Of a stretch of 64,000 nucleotides of DNA, positions 26,216-34,227 are shown one piece after another. Position numbers and translations under genes: made by a program. This stretch comes from Anaerolineaceae bacterium (lineage in GTDB: Bacteria > Chloroflexota > Anaerolineae > Anaerolineales > Anaerolineaceae): the NCBI GenBank assembly GCA_016841365.1, contig JAENZI010000001.1, forward strand, positions 310,001 to 374,000, given 5' to 3'. The stretch's first letter is position 1. The number at the start of each line of letters is the position of its first letter. The notes beneath the pieces were generated by a model. The model was given only the letters and a program-made list of their open reading frames with translations, did not search any database and had not been told where the DNA came from.

Positions 26216-27592
26216 TCAATTGATGAACTCAAGATGATGGACTGGTTTTATGGTTTGGTGTTCTCTGGCTAAGGGGCAGCCGCCGCCGCATTCGATCAAA
26301 AAATCACAGGTGCGGCATCCTTCAGGGACATCTTCACGGTTGCGCAGTTTGAGCGCCAGCGGATGTTCCCAAATCTCTTTCCAGGGTTTTTCGAGGAAAT
26401 TGCCGAGGGATTCGTAATAAGATTGGCAGGGAAGGACATCGCCGTTGGGCTCAATGCACATATTGTACAGCGCAGCGGTGCAGCCCTTCACGCCCAATCC
26501 GAGCTGGATGGGGTTAAAATGGCAGTATTGTGTCGGCGTATACCAGATCAGACGCTGCTGATAAGAATCGGTGATGCGCCGTGCTGTTTCCAGCAGGTCC
26601 GGCAATTCTTCTTCGTGCAAGCCGGTGCCGACCTCTTTGCCTTTCCCGGCGTAGATCAGCGCATTAAGTCCCACAGTTGGGACACCAATCTCACCCAGGA
26701 AGTGCAGGGTTTGTTCAAGGCTTCCCCTGTTGTGGGTCAGCAGAGTGGTGTTCGTCATGATATACAGTTTTGAGGCGATCACATTTTTTAAGCCGGCGAC
26801 GGTTTCTTCCCATGCGCCTTTGGCGTTCACCATCCGGTCATGGATGGCTGCATCGTGTGACTCCAGAGTAATTTGGACGTGGTCCAACCCGGCATTGATC
26901 AGCGAGTCGAGATAATCCTGATCTGCAAGTTTTCGCCCGTTGGTGTTGAGCCCGGTGATCAAGCCGGTTTCCTCCGCATAAGCGACCAATTCCGGCAAAT
27001 CACGATAGAGGGTTGGTTCACCGCCGGTGAATACCACATGCGGGATTCTGAGCGACCAGATTTTGTCAATGGCTTTTTTCCATTGATCTGCAGACATTTC
27101 AGGAAAGGTGCGCAGTCGTGCATTGTAGCAATGGCTGCAATTATTGTTACAGCGGTAAGTGATCGCTAAATCCATGCGATACGGTGCACTGAGCTGGGCA
27201 CTGAAGGGTGCGGTGGTTTCAAGGTTCAGGTCACAAACCGGGCAAGCGCCATTCGGTTCAAGCAGTGTTTCGAGATTAAGACTGAAAATCAGGTAATCTT
27301 CTTGGGCTAAAGATTTTTTAACACGATATTGTTTTCTGAAAGCCCGTACGGCTTCCTTGAATGTAATCTCTTCAAGGTGCAGATAAGCCATAAACGCTGC
27401 GGAGGGGTTTAACTGAATCACGCGGTTGGCATTGATGATCAACAGCCCGCTGCCGTTCGGATCAATGCGTAGATGGATGCGGGATTTGCCTTCCGGTTCT
27501 TCACGCTGGTAATGATAGATACCTGGGTCAGGTGGCGCGGAGACTGAGATTGAACCTTTCAGGTTACCAAATAATGATTTAAGAGATTTCAT
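26216..27592 (-). CDS. PqqD-radical SAM-SPASM peptide-modifying enzyme, putative
   Basis: The 458-residue protein has an N-terminal PqqD-like domain (about residues 45-115; IQLNPSAAFMAYLHL, FRKQYRVKKSLAQEDYLIF), a CPVC pair, and a radical SAM core with C148-x3-C152-x2-C155 (RCNNNCSHCYN) and the SAM-contacting GGEPT. The C-terminal SPASM domain carries Cys in GCTAALYNMC, LPCQ, CRTCDF and ECGGGC, enough for two auxiliary clusters. This order (recognition domain, radical SAM, SPASM) is typical of enzymes that install thioether or carbon-carbon crosslinks in ribosomal peptides. The upstream gene encodes a protein with a seven-cysteine tail, the obvious candidate substrate. Its ribosome binding site lies in a hairpin (27606-27633). 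Confidence 0.85.
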   Translation of the reverse strand: MKSLKSLFGNLKGSISVSAPPDPGIYHYQREEPEGKSRIHLRIDPNGSGLLIINANRVIQLNPSAAFMAYLHLEEITFKEAVRAFRKQYRVKKSLAQEDYLIFSLNLETLLEPNGACPVCDLNLETTAPFSAQLSAPYRMDLAITYRCNNNCSHCYNARLRTFPEMSADQWKKAIDKIWSLRIPHVVFTGGEPTLYRDLPELVAYAEETGLITGLNTNGRKLADQDYLDSLINAGLDHVQITLESHDAAIHDRMVNAKGAWEETVAGLKNVIASKLYIMTNTTLLTHNRGSLEQTLHFLGEIGVPTVGLNALIYAGKGKEVGTGLHEEELPDLLETARRITDSYQQRLIWYTPTQYCHFNPIQLGLGVKGCTAALYNMCIEPNGDVLPCQSYYESLGNFLEKPWKEIWEHPLALKLRNREDVPEGCRTCDFLIECGGGCPLAREHQTIKPVHHLEFIN

Positions 27593-27605
27593 AATGTTTA
27601 ATATC

Positions 27606-27633
27606 TCTCCTGACGACTTTTTTCATCAGGAGA
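27606..27633 (-). promoter_or_regulatory. Hairpin covering the ribosome binding site of the radical SAM gene
   Basis: TCTCCTGA and TCAGGAGA form a perfect 8-base stem with a 12-base loop in the 60-base gap between the tail-protein gene and the radical SAM gene. The downstream arm contains AGGAG, the only good ribosome binding site, about 13 bases before the ATG at 27592. There is no T-run after it, so it looks like translational control that would keep enzyme levels below substrate levels. Confidence 0.5.
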
Positions 27634-27652
27634 TGATTGAGATGTCTTCAAA

Positions 27653-29410
27653 TTAGCGGCCGCCGCCGGCACAGGCACAAGCACAGCCGGCACAGGCACA
27701 GGCACAGGCGCAAGAGCTTCCGCCGCCGCCCCTGAATCCGCCCGAGCCGCTCCTGGTTGTGGTGCTGACGGGTATCGGGTTGGTGCGGTTGGTGATGCCA
27801 CTGGTGAATGCGGTCAGGTTGCCGACAACGCCAGCAGCCATGCCTGTTGCGCCGTTGATCACATTTGCGGCGAAATCAGAACCCGGGATATGTGGCAGTG
27901 AAGCCTGCCCGCCGGTGGATGGCTTGCCGACAGATACGCCGCCTGTTCCAACAGGGGTGACGCCGCCGCCAATTTGCCGGCGGTAGGTGGGTGAATAACG
28001 CGGCCACCACATGGGCACGAAAACCGGTCCGCCTGTGAAGGTGCGGCGTGTCCGGTCCTGATATTCGTTATCCAACATCGTCCATTCAAGCGTCTGATTG
28101 TAATTTTCGCTTTTGACTTCCGGTGTTTCAGCCTCTTCGACCATCTGCCATGCCCGGCGCATAATGTCTTCATAATAGGCGATGGATTCCTTCGTCGAGA
28201 AACCTTTCATCTTGCGAGAAACGCTGTTTACCAGATCGACCATCATCTTCTGCAAGGCAGTCCGCCGCTCTTTTTCAGGGCCTCTGAACGCTTCCAAGAA
28301 ATCCACTTCATAAGGATGCAGATTTTCAGGCAATTGCTCTGGAACCTCCAATTTAAGCGGGTCTTGCTGCAGAACAATCGCTGTTTCTTTTTTAAGCGTT
28401 CCGAAGAGGATCATCGTGAGGACTTTATCCATTGGTTGTTCCATCAGGATCGCCGCTTCAACCGCCGTCAGACCGCGTTTGATCCCATGTCCCTCGATTT
28501 TCATCTTGGGTGGCAGGTATTTCATCTTGCGTTTTTGTGCCCCAACAGTGCCCTGGTAAATGCTCCAGCCGAAAATTGCCATAAAGAACAGGCCGAACCC
28601 AAAGCAGCAAATATTCCCGCCTAATAAACTCCAGATCCAACCGGCAAAGCCTGGGCTGCTGGTTGAAGAATCGGGCTCAATGAAAACGGGTTTTTCGGCA
28701 ACAGTGTCTGCAGGTACGTAAGCCGCCGGGAAGGCACCGCCAAAGGTGTACCTGGAGTGCAGGTCTGCGTTATCCGTGAACCAATAGTAGTAGACCCGGT
28801 CACCTTCAGCCGTGCGCCCGATCTCGGTTGGTTCTGACTGCCCGGGCCAATTTTCGGGTGTGTAGTACACGCCCTCTTCATCGCCGACACCCGGGGGCAA
28901 GATCAGGGCGACTGCATATTCTGTGGACCTGCTTTTATCTGATTGAGAGTCAAAATAATTTGGCATCAGGTTAAAGCTGACGTAATTTTCCTGGTCACCC
29001 TGGTCATATGGATAAAGAAAATTCTGAATACCAGGGATCCACACGGATACGGTGCCAGAGCTCCCGGGCTGGATGGCATTCGACCCCAGATTTAGGGCGA
29101 ATCCAATGTCAACATAGGGCGAGTCTTCAATTTGAGTGATCGGCTGACCGTTGACATCTGCCTCGATCAGGCTTCGATTATAAGCAGATGAGGGCAAGCC
29201 AATGTCCACATACTCCATAGGGTCAGCCGAGGGATCGTTCTGGAACTCGTAGATATAGTTCAGGGATAAAGTGCCGTCTTCTTCAATGTAGGCATTTACC
29301 TCCGCATATGTGACTTCGAAAAGATAGACATCTTGTGCGGATGCAGGCGAAGGCAGTGCGAACAGGCTGAAAAACAGCAGTAATAGGAGAAAATGTCGAT
29401 ATTTATTCAT
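27653..29410 (-). CDS. DUF2207-like membrane protein ending in a Cys-Ala repeat tail
   Basis: The 585-residue protein has a signal peptide (to about residue 25, ALPSPASA), an extracytoplasmic beta-rich domain (26-250) of DUF2207 type, one strong membrane segment (256-285, with a CC pair) and a cytoplasmic region with a winged-helix-like part (300-400; GLTAVEAAILMEQPMDKVL). A Gly/Thr-rich linker leads to the C-terminal tail, where CACACACAGCACACAGGG occupies residues 567-584 before the final Arg. It holds seven Cys (567, 569, 571, 573, 576, 578, 580) separated by Ala or Ala-Gly. The predicted topology leaves this tail in the cytoplasm, reachable by the radical SAM protein encoded next. I read it as the substrate of that enzyme; metal binding by the tail is the main alternative. 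Confidence 0.8.
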   Translation of the reverse strand: MNKYRHFLLLLLFFSLFALPSPASAQDVYLFEVTYAEVNAYIEEDGTLSLNYIYEFQNDPSADPMEYVDIGLPSSAYNRSLIEADVNGQPITQIEDSPYVDIGFALNLGSNAIQPGSSGTVSVWIPGIQNFLYPYDQGDQENYVSFNLMPNYFDSQSDKSRSTEYAVALILPPGVGDEEGVYYTPENWPGQSEPTEIGRTAEGDRVYYYWFTDNADLHSRYTFGGAFPAAYVPADTVAEKPVFIEPDSSTSSPGFAGWIWSLLGGNICCFGFGLFFMAIFGWSIYQGTVGAQKRKMKYLPPKMKIEGHGIKRGLTAVEAAILMEQPMDKVLTMILFGTLKKETAIVLQQDPLKLEVPEQLPENLHPYEVDFLEAFRGPEKERRTALQKMMVDLVNSVSRKMKGFSTKESIAYYEDIMRRAWQMVEEAETPEVKSENYNQTLEWTMLDNEYQDRTRRTFTGGPVFVPMWWPRYSPTYRRQIGGGVTPVGTGGVSVGKPSTGGQASLPHIPGSDFAANVINGATGMAAGVVGNLTAFTSGITNRTNPIPVSTTTRSGSGGFRGGGGSSCACACACAGCACACAGGGR

Positions 29411-29413
29411 AGA

Positions 29414-29782
29414 TCACCATTTTGGTTCTTCAGTTAATTGGTAGGTTGTTCCACAATGCGGGCATTCCACCACAGGTGCGCCAGCTATCATCTTAACATC
29501 ATCAGATGTGATCGGGCCACCGCAGGACTGGCACTTGATGGTATCCATGCCTACCTCACCCGGGAGGTCGATGTTGTAATTGACAATCTGGTCACCGGCT
29601 TTTTGGGGCGGGCTGAGTTTTGTCCCGACAAAGATCAAGATAAACCCGATCCCCAGGCCAATGATGCCGATAATCAGCCAGCTTGGAGAGCCTTCAGGGC
29701 TGAATGCGCCTAAAATGAAAAGAAAGGCAAAGACGATAAAAATCGCCGCTGTGACAAATGCAATAATTCTTCCTGCTTTCAT
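29414..29782 (-). CDS. Small membrane protein with C-terminal zinc ribbon
   Basis: The 122-residue protein has two predicted membrane helices (about 6-27 and 35-54) followed by a soluble zinc ribbon with CQSCGGP near residue 85 and CPHCGTTY near 108. Two CxxC pairs 20-odd residues apart fit one zinc site. Its stop lies three bases before the ATG of the Cys-Ala tail protein, so the two are translated together and probably form a membrane assembly. It is the first gene of the five-gene operon. No named family is recognised. Confidence 0.7.
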   Translation of the reverse strand: MKAGRIIAFVTAAIFIVFAFLFILGAFSPEGSPSWLIIGIIGLGIGFILIFVGTKLSPPQKAGDQIVNYNIDLPGEVGMDTIKCQSCGGPITSDDVKMIAGAPVVECPHCGTTYQLTEEPKW

Positions 29783-29899
29783 AGATCCTCCAATTAATAA
29801 ATTTTGCTTTGATTATTCAATTTTAGCGCAAGTTCAGGTTGTTTACCTTAGATTTTCTGCGGAATCTGGTGGTTAAGCGCAGCCCTATTGGATTTGGCT

Positions 29900-29905
29900 T
29901 ATAAT
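29900..29905 (+). promoter_or_regulatory. -10 box of the rex promoter
   Basis: A perfect TATAAT lies 58 bases before the rex start at 29964. The -35 region is weak. An in-frame ATG at 29904 falls inside this box and so cannot be the translation start. Confidence 0.45.
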
Positions 29906-29963
29906 GAGATTTATTACAGAAACCATAACTAAATTCGACTCAATAATTATACAGGAATTTCAC

Positions 29964-30581
29964 ATGAAAGACGATTTTGTTCCGGATGTTGTGATCAGTC
30001 GATTGCCATTGTATCTGCAAGAGCTTAATCATCTGGCAAAAGAGGGCCTGCATACAGTATCTTCGAAGGTGATGGCTGCCCGACTGGGAACGACTGCTGC
30101 ACAGATCAGGAAGGACCTTTCATATTTTGGCGGGTTTGGAAAACAGGGCAGCGGGTATCAAATTTATGATTTGATCGAGCAACTCCAAAAAATATTGAAT
30201 ATGGACCATGTTTGGCAGGTGGTGGTGGTCGGGGCTGGCGATCTGGGCCGGGCTTTGACCCATTACCAGGGCTTTGCCAGTCAGGGCATTGAAATCGTAG
30301 CACTTTTCGATGTTGACCCAAAGCTTGTTGGCACGCAGGTTGGATCAATCGCTGTGCGGCATGTGGATGAAATGGAAGATGAATTAAAAAACTTGGGAAT
30401 TAAGATCGCGATATTGACTGTTCCAGGCGGTGTCGCTCAGGAAGTGGCAGAAAAATTGGTCAAGTTTGGCGTTAGAGCGATATTAAACTATGCCCCTGTC
30501 TCACTGATGCTGCCAGAAGAGGTGCATGTCCAGCATATTGACCCGGTGCCGCATATTCAAAAGATGATGTATTACCTGTAA
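29964..30581 (+). CDS. rex: Redox-sensing transcriptional repressor Rex
   Basis: The 205-residue protein starts at the ATG at 29964 with AGGAA eleven bases upstream. It has an N-terminal winged helix (SRLPLYLQELNHLAKEG, GTTAAQIRKDLSYFGGFGKQG) and a C-terminal Rossmann domain with VVVVGAGDLGRALTHY for NADH binding, closing with the domain-swapped helix HIQKMMYYL. Rex senses the NADH/NAD ratio and represses fermentation and respiration genes when NAD predominates. This agrees with an anaerobic or facultative lifestyle. Its end overlaps the stop of the opposite gene by ten bases. No Rex operator was seen in its own promoter. Confidence 0.93.
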   Translation: MKDDFVPDVVISRLPLYLQELNHLAKEGLHTVSSKVMAARLGTTAAQIRKDLSYFGGFGKQGSGYQIYDLIEQLQKILNMDHVWQVVVVGAGDLGRALTHYQGFASQGIEIVALFDVDPKLVGTQVGSIAVRHVDEMEDELKNLGIKIAILTVPGGVAQEVAEKLVKFGVRAILNYAPVSLMLPEEVHVQHIDPVPHIQKMMYYL

Positions 30582-31405
30582 AAGGTTTGGGTATAGCTTG
30601 TCGGGGGATTTTCGATCAGGTGGAGCAATAAATCCAGATTTCTTATCTGATTCACCCGATATTCAAATTGCTTGCTGTAGTCAAGCCCACACTTGATCAT
30701 GAAATAACCGTCTTCAAATTGGGTTCCCCCAATGTCTCCCCAGTGTCTGAAGCAGTTCTTTAATTCCAGACCGTTCCTGATCGCGCTCAGGTTTTTGTTG
30801 AAAACAAGCGTTTCACCATTATTTAATCGGTGGTTGGCTTTTTCATATAAAACGGGCAATATGTTCTTTTGAAGATGCCCCGTCAGGCTTTTGAGGTCAT
30901 CACAACCTTGCTTGAGAACCCAGTTGCGCCCTTGTTTGCCGTCGAGCAGTATTTTGAGCACTTCTTCAATCGTGTTTTTACCGAATTTTACTTTTTCAAC
31001 ATAAATATCAAACCGGGTTGTGTCGTGCCAATACCAAACCTGTTCTCGTTTTCCCCGCTTGTAAATTAATCCGTTTTCGTAGAGCGTAATTTCGCTGTGG
31101 CGGTTTATTCTGGCGTATATGTACGCGGCAAATGCGAACAAAAGGCCAATAATTAAAAACGTTAACATTGTGGGTGTACGATTGACAAGGATAGCCCGTC
31201 CATGTCTTGGGATCACAGTAAACGCGTTATAGGCTTGAAGCATTACAAAAATCAGGGAAAGGACAATGATCAGGATGCTGAGGGCAGAAAAGAACCAGCG
31301 TTTGAGTTCATCTTTTTGGCAACGGTATTCCGCAATTTTACGTCCGAGGTTTTGCAGCAAACCGATGACATCGCCGTAGTGTTCTTTGTCTTTGCTGATA
31401 TCCAT
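30572..31405 (-). CDS. Membrane protein with PH-like C-terminal domain, unknown function
   Basis: The 277-residue protein has two membrane helices (about 38-60 and 80-99) separated by a short loop, then a soluble region starting ITLYENGLIYKRGKREQVWYWHD, which resembles the DUF6585/PH-like domain of membrane proteins of unknown role. AAAGGA before the ATG supports the start. It lies 17 bases downstream of the MreB-like gene on the same strand and is probably co-transcribed, so a link to the envelope or cell shape is possible but not shown. Confidence 0.65.
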   Translation of the reverse strand: MDISKDKEHYGDVIGLLQNLGRKIAEYRCQKDELKRWFFSALSILIIVLSLIFVMLQAYNAFTVIPRHGRAILVNRTPTMLTFLIIGLLFAFAAYIYARINRHSEITLYENGLIYKRGKREQVWYWHDTTRFDIYVEKVKFGKNTIEEVLKILLDGKQGRNWVLKQGCDDLKSLTGHLQKNILPVLYEKANHRLNNGETLVFNKNLSAIRNGLELKNCFRHWGDIGGTQFEDGYFMIKCGLDYSKQFEYRVNQIRNLDLLLHLIENPPTSYTQTFYR

Positions 31406-31422
31406 ATCGTTCCTTTAATTGA

Positions 31423-32433
31423 TCAAGCTTTAGGCGGCAGGTTACGGCTGAGAACTTCTAGCATTGAAAAGGCTTTTGCCGCGCCTTCTGCGACACAGGT
31501 GGTTGGGTTGTCAATCAGGTATGCGGGAATGCCCAACGCTTTCGTCAGGTATCGGTCAACACCCCGCAGCAGAGAAGTCCCGCCGCAGAGCGCTACCCCA
31601 CGGTCGATTATATCTGAAATTAGTTCTGGCGGGGTTTTCTCCATCACACGCCGGATCATTTCAGCGATGGTTTCCAGCGGCGGTTGCAGGGCTTCGACAA
31701 TTTCATCTGTGGTCAGTGTTGCAGGTCGCGGCAGGCCCGAGACCTGGTCCTGTCCCTGGATCTCCATCGTTTGCTGCTCGTCCTGCGGGATGGCTGCACC
31801 AATTCGTAATTTAAGCTGTTCAGCAGTGGGCTGCCCGATGATCAGGCCATATTTCACCCTGACGTAGTCGACGATCGCTTCGTCCAATCGTAACCCAGCC
31901 ACTCGTGAGGTTTGAGCGGATACGATGCCGTTCATCGAAAGGACTGCCGCCTGAGATGTGCCGCCGCCAAGGCAGATGACCATGTTGCCGGTTGGAGTGC
32001 CAATGGGTAAATCGATGCCGATGGCTGCAGCGAGGGGCTGCTGGATGAGATTTACGTCGCGGCTGCCGGCGCCCAGCCCAGCTTCATACACTGCACGCCG
32101 TTCGACACTCGTGACACCGAATGGCACGGTAATCATCAGCCGGGGGCGGAACAAGAGCATCCGGCCAGTGACCTTACGCACCCATTCACGTAAGAGGTTT
32201 TCGGTAATTTCATATTCGGCGATCACGCCGTAGCGCAAGGGACGGCTAACCTCAATATTTTCGGGCACACGCCCAAGCATATCCAATGCGGATTGTCCAA
32301 TTTCGACGAGTTTTAGCTCATCAAGGAGAATGGCAGCGACCGTTGGCTCCTGAATGAGGATGTCTTTACCTTCAGCGATCCGGGTATTCAATGTTCCAAG
32401 GTCAATGCCCAACTCACGAGAAAGACTGGCCAT
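31423..32433 (-). CDS. MreB-like actin homologue with substituted active-site residues
   Basis: The 336-residue protein starts at the ATG at 32433 (AAAGGA upstream). It keeps phosphate loop 1 (GIDLGTLNT, D11), the EKTPPELISDIIDRGVALCGG element and overall MreB length. Several acidic residues normal in MreB are changed: the EEP of LIEEPMAAAIG is Q131-Q132, the Asp of VDIGGGTTE is C154, and the Glu of that motif is Q161. In Thermotoga and Caulobacter MreB the equivalent Glu and Asp take part in ATP hydrolysis, so this copy may bind nucleotide without turning it over. No mreC, mreD or rodA is adjacent, unlike the usual mre operon. It may be a second, regulatory MreB. Confidence 0.82.
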   Translation of the reverse strand: MASLSRELGIDLGTLNTRIAEGKDILIQEPTVAAILLDELKLVEIGQSALDMLGRVPENIEVSRPLRYGVIAEYEITENLLREWVRKVTGRMLLFRPRLMITVPFGVTSVERRAVYEAGLGAGSRDVNLIQQPLAAAIGIDLPIGTPTGNMVICLGGGTSQAAVLSMNGIVSAQTSRVAGLRLDEAIVDYVRVKYGLIIGQPTAEQLKLRIGAAIPQDEQQTMEIQGQDQVSGLPRPATLTTDEIVEALQPPLETIAEMIRRVMEKTPPELISDIIDRGVALCGGTSLLRGVDRYLTKALGIPAYLIDNPTTCVAEGAAKAFSMLEVLSRNLPPKA

Positions 32434-32748
32434 ATTTGATTCCTTTAATTTATAAACATGCCACGCGAGAATGCGGCATACTTCTGATTGCAATAAATCT
32501 GCCAGAATATCTTAAATCGGCTCTGGCTTATTGATTTGACAAATAAGAGCACACTAAAAACCTGCGTATCGCTCAATTAATCCTTAGTATTATGTCCTAA
32601 TTTTATCATTTCTGCAAAATTAAGGTTGTGAGTGGTGATGCGTTTTTTTGTACAGGGTTTGGGAAGGTAGAATAGAAGTCAAACACATCTTTAGGTATAC
32701 TGATATATAATTAGTAGTATCTTGCTATCGTTTGGACGGAGGCTTGAC
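32434..32748. other. Intergenic region between divergent genes
   Basis: This 315-base stretch is AT-rich and must hold the promoters of the MreB-like gene and of the SRPBCC-PDZ-DinB gene. A TATAAT at about 32705 fits the latter, but a good -35 box is not visible. I see no RNA gene or small coding frame with a ribosome binding site. Confidence 0.5.
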
Positions 32749-33984
32749 ATGCCCGATACCGAATCCTTTGTTTACCAAAAGTTGATTAATGCACCTGCGG
32801 ATTTGATCTACCGCGCGTTTACTTCTTCTGCCGCCTTGCGGGAGTGGTTGTGTGATATCTCGACCACGAATCCCACTGAAGGGGGATGGATTTATTTAGC
32901 GTGGAATCGGGGTTATTTTGCCAGCGGAAAATTCACTAAACTTGTGCAAGATCAATCCGTCGAATTTGAGTGGATTGGCACAGATGAACCTGCGTGGACC
33001 CAGGTGCGGGTCAATATCATACCTGCCGAGAAAGAGGGCACCTTTTCAGTGACCCTCGAGCATGTGGGCATTGGTGATGATCCTGAGTGGGATAAATCTC
33101 GCAAGGATATCGACAAAGGCTGGAAATTGGGTATGGAAAACCTGCGGTCAACGCTTGAGGAAGGACGAGATCTGAGGGTGATAGAACGACCGTTGATTGG
33201 CATCTATCCCGAAGACTTTTCGAACCTCAATGACTCCGCACGCGATGCACTAAATGTCCCAGTGGACTTTGGGGTTCTCGTCTCTGATGTTGTGCCGGGG
33301 TTTGGGGCTGAGAAAGCGGGTATCCAGAAAGGTGATTTAATCGTGGCTATTGATGATGTCAAGGTTGACCGGATCAGGTCACTGGGAGCAGTCATCAATG
33401 AATATCAGGCGGGGGATCAGATAAAGGTGGACATCTTTCGAGGCAATGAAAAACGAACACTAATTGTGGACACAAAAACACAGAGCGTCAAAGCCTTACC
33501 CGATACACCAGAAGAATTGGCAAAACATCTTGAAGGTAGTTTTTCGGAAGAACTTGAAAAGCTTGAAAAGGTGTTAGAAGGTGTGACAGACGCAGAAGCA
33601 TCTTACTCGCCCGGAGATGGTGAATGGTCTGCCAAAGAAACGCTTGTGCATCTCATCCACAGCGAACGGGAACAGCATAGCTGGATCAATGACCTGGTTA
33701 GCGGACAAGAACGGTTTTACGATGAGTGGCCTGGCGATCCTTTGTATCGGATCAGAGCGACACTGACCACTTATCCTACTATTGATGACCTGCTCGCTGA
33801 ATTTCGCCGGAGCCTCAAAGAAACCGTGGCCACGGTGGCTTTTCTTGATCACACCTTCACACGCCGCAAAGCCAGTTACTGGCGCTTGGGGACAGAGTTA
33901 TTGGGCATGCCCAAGCATATTCAAGAGCACATTAAACAAATTGAGGATAATATCAACGCTGCTCGGCGCACAAAACCAGAATGA
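32749..33984 (+). CDS. SRPBCC-PDZ-DinB three-domain fusion protein
   Basis: The 411-residue cytoplasmic protein starts at the ATG at 32749, with GGAGG six bases upstream. Residues 1-145 form an AHSA1-type SRPBCC fold (INAPADLIYRAFTSSAALREWL, VTLEHVGIGDDPEWD). Residues about 155-255 are a PDZ domain (GVLVSDVVPGFGAEKAGIQKGDLIVAID). Residues 265-405 are a DinB-like four-helix bundle (YSPGDGEWSAKETLVHLIHSEREQ, FLDHTFTRRKASYWRLG). DinB and SRPBCC domains often bind small molecules; PDZ binds peptide C-termini. Without signal peptide or protease domain, the PDZ probably acts in the cytoplasm. I do not know a characterised protein with this order. Confidence 0.82.
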   Translation: MPDTESFVYQKLINAPADLIYRAFTSSAALREWLCDISTTNPTEGGWIYLAWNRGYFASGKFTKLVQDQSVEFEWIGTDEPAWTQVRVNIIPAEKEGTFSVTLEHVGIGDDPEWDKSRKDIDKGWKLGMENLRSTLEEGRDLRVIERPLIGIYPEDFSNLNDSARDALNVPVDFGVLVSDVVPGFGAEKAGIQKGDLIVAIDDVKVDRIRSLGAVINEYQAGDQIKVDIFRGNEKRTLIVDTKTQSVKALPDTPEELAKHLEGSFSEELEKLEKVLEGVTDAEASYSPGDGEWSAKETLVHLIHSEREQHSWINDLVSGQERFYDEWPGDPLYRIRATLTTYPTIDDLLAEFRRSLKETVATVAFLDHTFTRRKASYWRLGTELLGMPKHIQEHIKQIEDNINAARRTKPE

Positions 33985-34002
33985 TCTTACGGGAATGATT
34001 TC

Positions 34003-34031
34003 AGCCCTCATCTTTTGATGAGGGCTTTTTA
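34003..34031 (+). terminator. Intrinsic terminator after the fusion protein gene
   Basis: A perfect 10-base stem (AGCCCTCATC / GATGAGGGCT) with TTTT loop is followed by five T, about 20 bases past the stop. Confidence 0.9.
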
Positions 34032-34227
34032 ATTTATGGGAAAGTAGCGGAATTAACAATTATTACATCGACTTTGGCTGGTGGCTTACAGTCGCGGAAC
34101 AGTGATGGATGATTGAAAAATTTGCGGTAACGCGGCACTGGTGCTTTGTAAACTGCGAACGCCTATTTTGCAGTTGGGATATAATTAATTTTTGATCGAA
34201 AAATGAGTGTTGCCAAGGAAGAATATT

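Noticed and set aside
27598-27801. Small Ala/Pro-rich frame over the end of the Cys-Ala tail gene, considered as a separate precursor peptide
   Set aside because: It is the same DNA read in another frame; the membrane protein frame has the conserved-looking Gly-rich linker and Cys pattern and ends at a proper TAA.
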